A model generated the notes under the pieces. It made no database searches. It had not been told where the DNA came from and saw nothing but the letters and a program-made list of their open reading frames with translations. 64,000 bases of DNA. Source: CAWAQA01 sp963784065 (lineage in GTDB: Bacteria > Acidobacteriota > Vicinamibacteria > Vicinamibacterales > UBA2999). The DNA is taken from contig CAWAQA010000003.1 of assembly GCA_963784065.1 (NCBI GenBank), positions 992,001 through 1,056,000 on the forward strand, given 5' to 3'. Below are positions 47,163 to 56,129 of the stretch, one piece after another; the stretch's first letter is position 1; each line of letters opens with the position of its first letter. The position numbers were made by a program, and so were the translations under genes.

Positions 47163-50100
47163 TTGCCCGACCTTGCCAGCGAGCGGAAGTACTGCTCGAC
47201 CAGCTTGCGGAACTCCTCGGGCATCTCTTCGGTGCCGGAGAGGGCGACGGTGTTGCCGTCGGCGTCCACGCGGCGGCGCAGGCCGAACTCGAAGCGTTTC
47301 AGGTTCTCGGCGACCTGCGTCTGCAGGCGGGCGAGCTCGGAGACGTTCTGGTAGACGCGCGGGTCGTCGAGCTGACGCAGCGAGCGCAGAATCTCGTCGA
47401 GCTCGCGCGGGTCGATGTTCTCGGCGTTGAGCAGGCGGCGGAGGTCCTGCGCCTCGCCTGTCCACTGCTGGATCTCGCCTCGCATCTGACGGATCGCCTC
47501 CTCGGAGAACCGTCCGTTGCGGTACCAATTCTCCCAGCCGGCGCCGAAGCCGCCGCCGTTGTTGTAGGCGCCGCCGCCGAACCCGCTCTGCTCGCCGAAC
47601 TGCTGGCCCGCCGCGCCACGGCCGTCAGCCGATGCGCCGCCCTGCGAGCCGTCGCCGCCGCCCTGCGAACCCTCGGACCCCTGAGAACCCTGGGAACCCT
47701 GAGAGCCCTGCCGAGCCTTCCGACCCTGCTGCCCTGCTGCCCCTGCTGCCCCTGTTGCCCCTGCTGGCCCTGTTGCCCCTGCTGGCCCTGCTGGCCGTTA
47801 CGCGCCTGCTGGCCTTGCTGTCCCTGCTGGGCCCGTTCACGCGTACGCTCCTGCATCGACTCGAGGCCGCGCGCGAGCCGGCGCGCACGCTCGAGCGCCG
47901 TTTCCATGCGGTTCGCGTTGTCGCTCTGTCCGATGGCGCCGGCCGCCTCCTGCAGGCGCTTGCGCAGATCCTCGATCCCGCCCGCGATCTCGTTCTCGGT
48001 CGTCTGGAACGCCTGTGGCGTGGCGCCGCGGTTCACCAGGTTGCGCGAGTAGCGCACCTTGTCCTGGAGCCGGTTGTCCCGGATCGATCCCGCCGCCTCG
48101 GCCATCTTGCGCGAGGCCTGGCGCTCCTCCTTGCTGGAGTCACGAGCCGCGCGATCGAGCTGCTGCTCGAGCGCGCCCAGCTTCGCCTCGAGATCTTCCT
48201 TCTCGGTGTTGATCGCCCGGGCCTGCTCGCGACGGCCGGCGCTTTGTTGCCCCGAATTGCCTTGTTGCCCCGAACTGCCTTGTTGCCCCGAATTGGCGAG
48301 CTCATTCACGTCTTCCGCAATCTCCGCCTGCTGACGCGCGATCGCGTCGGCCTGGCGGATCGCGTCCTCGATGTCGCGCTGCGCGCGCTCGCTCTGCGAG
48401 CGCTGCAGGCGCCGCTCCGTTTCGCGCAGCCGCTCGAGCGCCGCCTGGGCCTGCGCCGAGGCGTTGGCGTCGCCGCCGGCCGCCGCGCGCCGCATCGCGT
48501 CCGCCGCCTCGCGCATCTGCCGCGCCGATTCCATCAGGTCGGGACGCTGCTCCTCGCGCGCCAGCCGCTCGAGCCGCCGCGCCGCTTCCTCGGCCTGCTC
48601 GGCCAGGGCACGCTGCTGGGCGCTGCCGCCGCTCGACGACTGCCCGCCGCCGCCACCGCCGCCGCCCGCGTTCTGCATCTCGAGCGCGCGACGCCGCTGC
48701 CGCTCGGCTTCCTGCTCCTGGCGCCGCGCCAGCTCTTTCAGCTTCTCGAGCAGCTCGTCCACCTCGCGGTCGCCCTGCTGCTGCGCCGCCTGGTTCGCGG
48801 TCTCGTAGCGGCTCGCCATCTTCTCGAGCTCCTGCTCGAAGATCTCGGCGAGCTCCTGCTGCTGCGCGCTCTGGCCGCCGCCCCCGCCGCCGCCGCCCTG
48901 CTGCACGCTGATCTGCTGCTCGTACTCCTCCTCGGCCTTCTGGAGGATCTGCAGCGCCTTGTGCTCCGGCGGCAGCGCGCCATCGGGACTGACCGCGGCG
49001 AGCTTGGTCTCCGCCTCGCGCATCGACTCCACCGCCTGCGGCAGCATCTCGGCGATCTTGGCGAACGCCGGATCGCGCTGCACGAGCTGGCTGTTCAGCC
49101 GCGTGAGCAGGCCTTCGAGCTGCTCGCGAAGCCGCGACTGCGACAGGCCGACGACGGTCGTGCTCTCGCGCAGCTTCGCCGCGTTCATCGTGCGGCGATC
49201 GCGCTGCACGTTGAAGGTCGCGGAGATGATCTGGCGCTGCTGCTCGGAGAGCGCCTCGACCTGGCCGCCACCGCCGCCGCCGCCGCCACCGCCGCCGCCC
49301 TGCGACTGCGCCTGACGGAAGTCCTTGTTGAACGGGCGGACGCGCAGGAAGTACAGGTCGCTCGTCGCGCGCTTGCCGCCCTGCACGCCGTCGTTGTCCG
49401 CCGCGCGGGCGAAGTACGACACCGAATCGCCCGGCTGCACGTTCAGCTCTTCCAGGTAGAACGTATGGCCGGCGCTGACCTCGGGAAGCCGGTTGCGCCC
49501 GGCGAACAGCTTGACCGTCTTCTCCGCCCCGCCGTTGACCGAGTAGACGAGCTCGAGATCGCGGACGCCGAAGTCGTCCTCGGCGGTCGCCTCCACGAAC
49601 ACTTCCTCGATCGCCGACGCGGTCGTGTCGCGCCCCGGCTTGGTGAAGGAGACGGTCGGCGGCTGGTCGGTCAGCACGTCGATCGTGTACTGCGGCGACG
49701 CCGCGACACGCTCGCCGGTTGGCGCCTGCAGCTCGACACGGTAGAAGCCGTCCTTGTCCGCCTTGAACGCCGCCGTGAACGACCCGTCGGCCGCCGGCGC
49801 CGACAACTCGATCGACTCCTTGTCATTCAACGCCAGCCGTCCGCTCGGCGTCTTCATCGTCGGGATCACGCGCAACCGGACTTCGGTGCCGCGCAGCACG
49901 GCGATGTCGCCGCCATCCTCGATCTTCTGCGGCTCGAGGCCGGTGTAGGCCGGGAAGTGGTACTCGATCTCGAGGCGCTGCACGTACGGCACGTCCACGA
50001 CCTTCAGTGTGAAGACCGCGGACCGGACACCATCGGCCTCGACGAAGTACTCCAGCGGCTCCGCGATGTCGAACACCATCGCTTCGTATTTCCCGCTGTC

Positions 50101-50850
50101 ATCGCGCACGAGGGGCAGCGCCTCGAAGACGCCTTCCGGCGAGCGCCGCGCCATGACCGCCGCGTCCTCGGCGTCGAAGCCCTGCAGCCGCGCCGTGATC
50201 GTCTGGTCCGCGCCTTTCGGCACGGTCGCGTTGCCTGGCAGCACCTCGATCTTGTACGGCGCCGCCGCCTCGACGCTGCGCGAGACGAGCAGGATCGCGG
50301 CGAGCGCGTTGCGGAGCACGGCCGGCCCGAGCAGGACGAGCGCGACCGCGACGACCGCGGCACCGGCCAGCATCGCGCCCCAGCGCCGCAGCGGCGCCTC
50401 CTCGACGCGGCGCGACACGTTGTCGGTGCAGCACGCCTCGATCGCCTGCTCGACCAGCCTCTGCACCAGCGCCGGAGACAGCGGTGTCTCGCCGCGGCGG
50501 CTCGCCTCGATGGCACTGATGAGGGTCGCCTGCAGCGACGGCTCGTGCTCCTCGAGGTAGAGCGCCACCTGCTCGTCGCTGACGCGGCGCCGCAGCGGCC
50601 TGATGAGGAAGTAGAAGACCGACGCCGCCAGCGCGACGGCGATGAAGACGCGCGACGCGATGATCGAGACCGCGGTGAACTTCGCCCATTCCATGCCGTA
50701 CGCGGCCAGCAGGAACAGGGCGAGGGCTATGGCCGTCACCCGGACCACGCCGCGCAGCACGAGCTTGGCGCGCCAGCGGGAGCGGACCTCCGCGATGATC
50801 TCCAGCAGGTCGGCGGGCGGGGTTGATCGCTTGCGCAGGTAGTCGAGCAT
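47159..50850 (-). CDS. DUF4175-family membrane protein with low-complexity Gln/Gly repeats (frame change at about 47728)
   Basis: About 1230 residues. The N-terminus has two transmembrane helices (ALALFLLAAYGMEWA and VFIAVALAASVFYFLI), followed by several beta-sandwich-like segments in the presumed periplasm (residues 180-520). A coiled-coil Glu/Arg/Gln-rich half (550-1100) is punctuated by three pure glycine runs (7 to 13 residues). Near 1060 lies a (GQQ) repeat encoded by a 9-bp tandem. A frame change near 47728, at the edge of this repeat, joins the native tail (QGSQGSQGSEGS, then GFGAGWENWYRNGRFSEEAI). DUF4175 proteins accompany MoxR/BatA operons; function unknown. Confidence 0.82.
47723..47815. 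repeat. 9-bp tandem repeat encoding (Gly-Gln-Gln)n
   Basis: About nine imperfect copies of CCCTGCTGC / CCCTGTTGC (plus-strand orientation) encode GQQ units in the DUF4175 protein. Repeat number could vary by slippage. The frame change at about 47728 lies at one end of the array, where replication or sequencing slippage is most likely. Confidence 0.85.
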
Positions 50851-50863
50851 CGGCGTCTCCGGT

Positions 50864-50990
50864 CTCCAGTCCGCGGTCTACGGTCTTCGGTTCTGCGGTC
50901 CACGGCGGCTCTCGAGGTCGCGGCTTCAGGAATGGGTCCGTCGAGGACCGTCGACCGGAAGACAGGAGACCGGAGAGCAGACTGTCCTAA
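50864..50990. repeat. Palindromic repeat, GTAGACCG family
   Basis: CGGTCTCCAGTCCGCGGTCT, then ACGGTCTTCGG, on the left faces GACCGTCGACCGGAAGACAG, then GAGACCGGAG, on the right. They are imperfect inverses over about 30 bp. It fills the gap between BatA-like and DUF4175 genes. Confidence 0.65.
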
Positions 50991-51017
50991 AGAATACGCC
51001 CGGCGCGAGGCTACCGG

Positions 51018-53046
51018 CTAGGTTTTCGACAGGCGGTTGGACAGCAGCGTGTCGGCCCCGAGCAGGAGGATTCCGGCCACCAGCAGGTACCACCACAACC
51101 GCTGCGAGCCCTCCTGCGCCTCCGGGGTCATGGGCACGCCGGTCCCGCCCGCCGCCCCGGTCGGGGCGCCGATCGTGGCCGCCACGATCTCCTTGGGATC
51201 CATGGGGGTCAGGTCCGACTCGGCGGCGTCGACGTTGACGGCCACCACGCCAAGCTCCGTATCGCCCTGTTCGCCCCGCACCGCGTAGAACCCGGTTTCG
51301 GCCAGCGCCAGCACCTCCGAGCCCTCCTCGTCGAGGGGCACCCGGCGGCCCGACGGCGTCACCGCGACGCGGCCGGCCGGCGTGGTGCCGCGCCCGACCC
51401 CGGCGGTCGGGTCGAGCACCTGGCCGACGGTCAGCCAGGGCGCCGCCTGCGCGTAGGACGCGAGGTGACGGACCGCCTGGTGGACGAACGGCAGGTAGAC
51501 GGGCTTCAACGGGAGGTCGCTCCACGACAGGTCGAGCGTCGAGGTCCACAGCAGCACGCGGCCGTTGCCCACCCGGCGCTCGAGCAGCGCGGGCGCCCCG
51601 GCGTCGAAGCGCGCGAGCACCTGCGCGCCCGGCACCGGTTTCACCGCCCGGTATCCGTAGAACCGCGTGCCGGAGAAATCGCCGCTGCGCGGCGCGCGGA
51701 ACGGCTCGAACACGGGATGCCCGAACTCCAGCGCGCCCACGCGTCCCGCGTCTCCGCGCGTCCGATCGATCGGCTGGAGCAGCGCGGCCGGGAGGACGTC
51801 CGCGTCGTCGGGCCATGTCGCGCGCGGCCCGAGCGCGACGAGCAGCCCGCCGCCGTTCTCGACGAAGCGCGCAAGACGGCGGCCGAGCCCCGCCGGCACC
51901 GTGACGTCGTTGAGGACGACGACCGAGGCGCGGCGAAGATCGTCGTCGGACAACGCCTCGGGCTGGCGCGTCGTGGTCTCGAAGCGCGGCGCGTCGCCGA
52001 TGGCGAGAGCGCGGCTGAGGAAGAGACCCGCGCTCGCGCTCCCGCGATCCACCAGAATGACGCGCAGCGGCTCGGCCGGCGAGACGATGAAATGAAACGC
52101 GTTGTCGGCGGGCAGGCCGTCGCTTCCGATACGGACCGTGCCGCGCATGTTGCGCGCCGTCACCGTCACCGGGTCGAACGTGACCGACGCCGTGCCGTCG
52201 CCGTCGATGTCGAAACGCTGCGACTGGATGCTTCGCCCGGCGATCTCGAGCGCCAACGTCCCGCCGGTGGCGGCGCGCGTGGAGCGATTGACCACCGCCG
52301 CCGTCACGGCGATGCGCTCCTGGTTGGAGAACATCGATCGCGCCAGCGACACCGCCGTCACCGAGACATTGGGCTGGTCCAGCGGGCCGGTGACGGGCAC
52401 CGGCGTCAGCAGCGTCCCGGCTGGCAGCCGCGCGCCTTCCTCGCCGCGCCATCCGTTGCGCTGGAAGTCGCTGATCAGCACGACTTCCTTCCGCGGCAAG
52501 CCGGATTCGGCGAGCAGGCTGCCGGCGACCTTCAAGGCCGGCGCGTATCGGGTCGCACCCGCACCGGGCTTGGCGGCGCCGATCGCGGCCGTCAACGGTT
52601 CGCGCTCGACCGAGTTGCGCAGGACGATCTCGGCGCCGGTCGAGAACAGCACCAGCGATCCACGGTCGGACGCGCCGAGACCATTCACCACCTCGTGCGC
52701 CGCCGCGCGCGCCCGCTCCCACCGATCGCCGTACCCGATGCTGTAGCTCTGGTCGAGCAGGACCACGACTTCGCGAGCGCCCTGCGCCCCGGCCCGCCGG
52801 ATCGCCGCCGGCGAAGAACGGGCGGCTGAACGCCGCGATGATCAGCGCCAGTGCGGCCATGCGGACCATCAGCAGCAGCCAGTTGTGGATCCGGCGCCGC
52901 TGGATCGACTTGTACGGGATCTGCCGCACGAACATCAGCGACGGGAACGGCTGGATCTGCTTCTTCTCCCGCTGGATCAGGTGGATCAGTACCGGGATGG
53001 CGAGGCCCGCCAGCGCGACGAAGAAAAGAGGGGCGAGGAAGTTCAT
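51018..53046 (-). CDS. BatA-like protein with von Willebrand factor A domain (frame change at about 52800)
   Basis: Start MNFLAPLFFVALAGLAIPVL at 53046 is the N-terminal aerotolerance-regulator (BatA) domain, with IHLIQREKKQIQPFPSLMFV and a second helix LLLMVRMAALALIIAAFSRPFF. After a frame change near 52800 comes the VWA domain with MIDAS DxSxS (LLDQSYSIGYG), then a glutamine-amidotransferase-like region (FVENGGGLLVALGPRATWPDD) and a C-terminal helix (LWWYLLVAGILLLGADTLL). About 675 residues. Inner-membrane protein working with DUF58 and MoxR; overlaps the DUF58 stop by four bases. Confidence 0.82.
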
Positions 53047-53969
53047 CGCGACCGGTTCCGTTTTTCACGGCTGCTGAGATACCGGAAGAGCGCGTGATCG
53101 AGCGGCTTCGAGGTGTCGAGCAGCGTGTAGTCGACGCGGACTTCGGAGAACTTCTGCTGCAGCGCCTCGGTGTGCGCCTTCACCAGCGCGACGTATTCCT
53201 TGCGCAGCGCGTCGGGCACGACCGGCATCTGTTCGCCGGTCTCGAGGTCCTCGAAGGCCTGCGCGTCGCTGAAGCTGAAGTCGAGCTCCGCCGGATCGAG
53301 GACGTGGAACACCACGAGATCGTTGCCGCGGAAGCGCAACGGCGTCACGGCATCCACGACCGACTCGGGATCCTCGTAGAAGTCCGAGATCACCACGAGC
53401 ACCCCGCGACGGCCGAAGTGCTCCGCCATCTTGTGCAGCGGCGCCTTCAGGCTGCCGGGCCGGCCCGCCTTCACGCGCTCCAGCGTGTGCAGGACCACTT
53501 CCATGTGCTTGGCGGAGGAGGGCACGAAATCGACCACGTCATGGTCGAAGGTGACCAGGCCGACGCGGTCGCGCTGGTGGTGCACGAGGTTGGTGAGGCA
53601 CGCGGTGAGGATGCGCGCGTAGTCGAGCTTCGTGATGCCGCGGCTGCCGTAGTTCATCGACTTCGACACGTCGAGCAGCACCGAGAAGTTCGCGTTGGTC
53701 TCCGCCTCGTACTCCTTGATGTAGTAGCGGTCCGTCCGCGCCCACAGCCGCCAGTCCATGCGGCGGATGTCGTCGCCCGGCACGTATCCGCGATGCTCCG
53801 CGAAATCCACCGACGCGCCGAAGTACGGCGCCTTGTGCAGGCCGTTGATGAAGCCGTCGCACACCGCGCGCGAGACGAACTCCAGGTTCCCGATGCGTGC
53901 GAGCACGACCGGATCCATGAAACGCGCGCCCGGAATGGCGGTCGGATTGTGTCCTGCGGCGAGGCTCAT
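53043..53969 (-). CDS. DUF58 protein with VWA-like MIDAS
   Basis: 308 residues. Conserved DUF58 block RGYVPGDDIRRMDWRLWART followed by a MIDAS-type LLDVSKSMNYG and VVISDFYEDPESV. It lies directly between the MoxR ATPase and the BatA-like protein, one base after the MoxR stop. In characterised systems MoxR remodels VWA partners; DUF58 proteins are the expected client or adaptor. Soluble, no membrane segment seen. Confidence 0.9.
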   Translation of the reverse strand: MSLAAGHNPTAIPGARFMDPVVLARIGNLEFVSRAVCDGFINGLHKAPYFGASVDFAEHRGYVPGDDIRRMDWRLWARTDRYYIKEYEAETNANFSVLLDVSKSMNYGSRGITKLDYARILTACLTNLVHHQRDRVGLVTFDHDVVDFVPSSAKHMEVVLHTLERVKAGRPGSLKAPLHKMAEHFGRRGVLVVISDFYEDPESVVDAVTPLRFRGNDLVVFHVLDPAELDFSFSDAQAFEDLETGEQMPVVPDALRKEYVALVKAHTEALQQKFSEVRVDYTLLDTSKPLDHALFRYLSSREKRNRSR

Positions 53970-53970
53970 C

Positions 53971-55039
53971 TCACATCCCCGAACGCGGCAGCGGCACGGC
54001 CTCGAGCAGCCGGTCCACCAGGATGTCGGTCGTGATGCCTTCCGACTGGGCGTGGAAGTTGGTGATGATGCGGTGCCGCAGCACCGGGTGGGCCAGCGCC
54101 CGCACGTCCTCGAAGCTCACGTGATAACGCCCGCTCGTCAGCGCGCGCGCCTTGCCGCCGAGGATGAGGTACTGCGCCGCGCGCACGCTGGCGCCGAACG
54201 CCACCCACTTCTTCACGTTGTCCGGCGACGTCGTCTCGCCGGACGCCGCCTTCGGACGGCTCGCGCGCACGATGTCGAGCGCGTGGCGCATGACGGCCTC
54301 CGCCACCGGCACCTTGCGCACGAGGCGCTGGAACGCGACCAGATCCTCGCCGGTCACCGGCCGCGCCAGCTGCGGATCCTGCAGCGCGGTCGTCGTCCGC
54401 ACCACGTCGTACTCTTCGCTGGTACGGCGGATGGTCGATGATGATGTGGAACATGAAGCGATCGAGCTGCGCCTCGGGCAGCGGGTACGTCCCTTCGAGC
54501 TCGATCGGGTTCTGCGTGGCGAACACGTAGAACGGCTCGTCGAGCTTGTAGGTGCGCCCCTGGATCGTCACCCGGTGCTCCTGCATCGCCTCGAGCAGTG
54601 CCGACTGCGTCTTCGGCGGCGTGCGGTTGATCTCGTCGGCGAGCACGATGTTGGCGAAGATCGGCCCCGGCGAGAACACCATCTGCCGCCGTCCCGTCGT
54701 CGTGTCCTCCTGCACCAGGTCGGTGCCGGTGATGTCGGACGGCATCAGGTCGGGCGTGAACTGGATGCGCGAGAACTTCAGGTCGAGCACGCGCGCCATC
54801 GTGTGGATGAGCAGCGTCTTGGCCAGGCCCGGCGCGCCGACGATGAGGCTGTTGCCGCCGACGAAGAGCGTCATCAGCACCTGCTGGATGACCTCGTCCT
54901 GTCCGACGATGACCTTGCGGAGCTCGGAGACGATCTGCTCGCGCCCGACCTTCATCCTGTCGGCGAGCGCGAGATCGTCGGGCGACGCGAGGTCGACGAC
55001 GTCGGTCATGGGCGGGTTCATCGTGATCCTGTCGGTCAT
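53971..55039 (-). CDS. MoxR-family AAA+ ATPase (frame change at about 54428)
   Basis: Start ATG 55039 (MTDRITMNPPMTDVVD); two other ATGs lie close by. Helical start LRKVIVGQDEVIQQVLMTLF, Walker A GAPGLAKTLL, Walker B IVLADEINRTPPKTQSALLE, sensor ATQNPIELEGTYPLPEAQLD. A frame change near 54428 precedes EYDVVRTTTALQDPQLARPV and the lid domain ending DRLLEAVPLPRSGM. About 356 residues when joined. MoxR ATPases act as chaperones for metal insertion or VWA protein complexes. First gene of the DUF58-BatA-DUF4175 run. Confidence 0.88.
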
Positions 55040-55106
55040 CATCGGGCTCCAGGCTCCGGGCTGCACGCTCGGGTTCGGTCTGACGGTCTGTGATTCTCGA
55101 CGCGGC

Positions 55107-56043
55107 TCAACGCGGCGGCCCGCCTTCGATCGTTCGAATCTCGCGCGTCTTCAGGGCCAGGTCGGTCACCAGCCGTTCGAGTTCGGCGGTGTACTTGGCG
55201 GCCGGCATGCTGTCCTTCAGCAGCCGCAGCGACTCCACGCGGCGCTCGAGATCGCGGCGCTCGAGATACAACGCGCGCAGCTTCGGATCCTCGGGCAGCG
55301 GCGCCGCGTCGGCGACCGACCCCAGTGACAGCGACGCCGCGAGCTTGCCGTCGGCGCCGGTCGCCGATCGGATCCTGACTGCCCTCGCGGTCGCCGTTGT
55401 CGTCGAGCATCGCATGCTCGGTGGCGAGCAGCCCTTCCTGCTCGTAGGCACGGGTGACGCCGGCCTTCGCGAAGCGGAACGCCTCGAGCATCGTCACGCG
55501 CTGGTTCTTGTCCTGATCCGCCTCGGCGGAGGTGAACGCATCCACGAAGAAGCCGCCGAACAACGTCGCGAACTGCTCCGCGCCGCTGCGCGTGGCGGTG
55601 ATGATCGTGCGCCCCGGCGCCGACAGCGCTTCGACGAAGGGGCCGCTCGAGCTCGAGGTGTTGACGAAGACCAGCTGCTTCGCCGGCAACCGCTTGACGA
55701 GCGCGTTGAAGTCCGCGGCGTTCATGTCCGGGCCCGGCAGGTTGAAGCGCGCGGTCTGCCCGTCGTAGCTGCCGTGACCGATGAGCACGACGTACACGGC
55801 ATCGTCGGCCGACGCCGCCTTGGCGAAGCCGTCGATCGCCTGCTGGATCTCCTCGCGGGTCGAGCGCCCGGTCGCGAGCTTGTCGCCCTCGCCCTTCTGA
55901 TCGACGAGGTACACCAGGCGGTCGGAGGTCACACCCACCTTGGCGGACGCCTCCGCGAGCGACGCGCCCCACTTGTGGAACAGCTCGCCGTGCTCCGGGT
56001 TCCCGGCCAGGCCGACGACGATGAGGAGAAAAGCTTTGAGCAT
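55107..56043 (-). CDS. Caspase/legumain-like (C13-type) protein lacking the catalytic cysteine (frame change at about 55374)
   Basis: About 312 residues. Start MLKAFLLIVVGLAGNPEHGE. The clan CD fold is recognised from VYVVLIGHGSYDGQTARFNL with histidine H90 and AKQLVFVNTSSSSGPFVEAL. At the place where the family has the catalytic cysteine (for example DACHSG) this protein has NTSSSSG, so it is probably not a cysteine protease. After a frame change near 55374 a coiled-coil tail follows (LYLERRDLERRVESLRLLKD). Operon context, between MoxR and the VWA protein, suggests a structural or regulatory role. Confidence 0.75.
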
Positions 56044-56063
56044 CTACCCCTGATCACTCGCAG

Positions 56064-56104
56064 GGGCCGGCTGCAGCCGGCCCGCGGTCCGCCTGACGGC
56101 GGAC
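56064..56104. repeat. Two adjacent hairpins: perfect 20-bp palindrome and 7-bp stem
   Basis: GGGCCGGCTGCAGCCGGCCC (56064-56083) is a perfect palindrome. Three bases later GTCCGCC-TGAC-GGCGGAC (56087-56104) is a hairpin with a four-base loop. They lie in the 86-bp gap between the VWA gene and the C13-like gene. Attenuation of downstream operon genes is possible. Confidence 0.8.
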
Positions 56105-56129
56105 GCTACGTTGGTAACGACACCCACTC

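Noticed and set aside
47723..47815. Possible CRISPR or intergenic tandem array
   Set aside because: The 9-bp repeats are in coding frame and encode GQQ units of the DUF4175 protein.
47632..50826. Very long open frame (about 1064 codons) on the plus strand opposite the DUF4175 gene
   Set aside because: It mirrors the DUF4175 codons in a GC-rich genome; the translation is Leu/Arg/His-rich and low in information, with no family match. The minus strand has membrane helices and family motifs.
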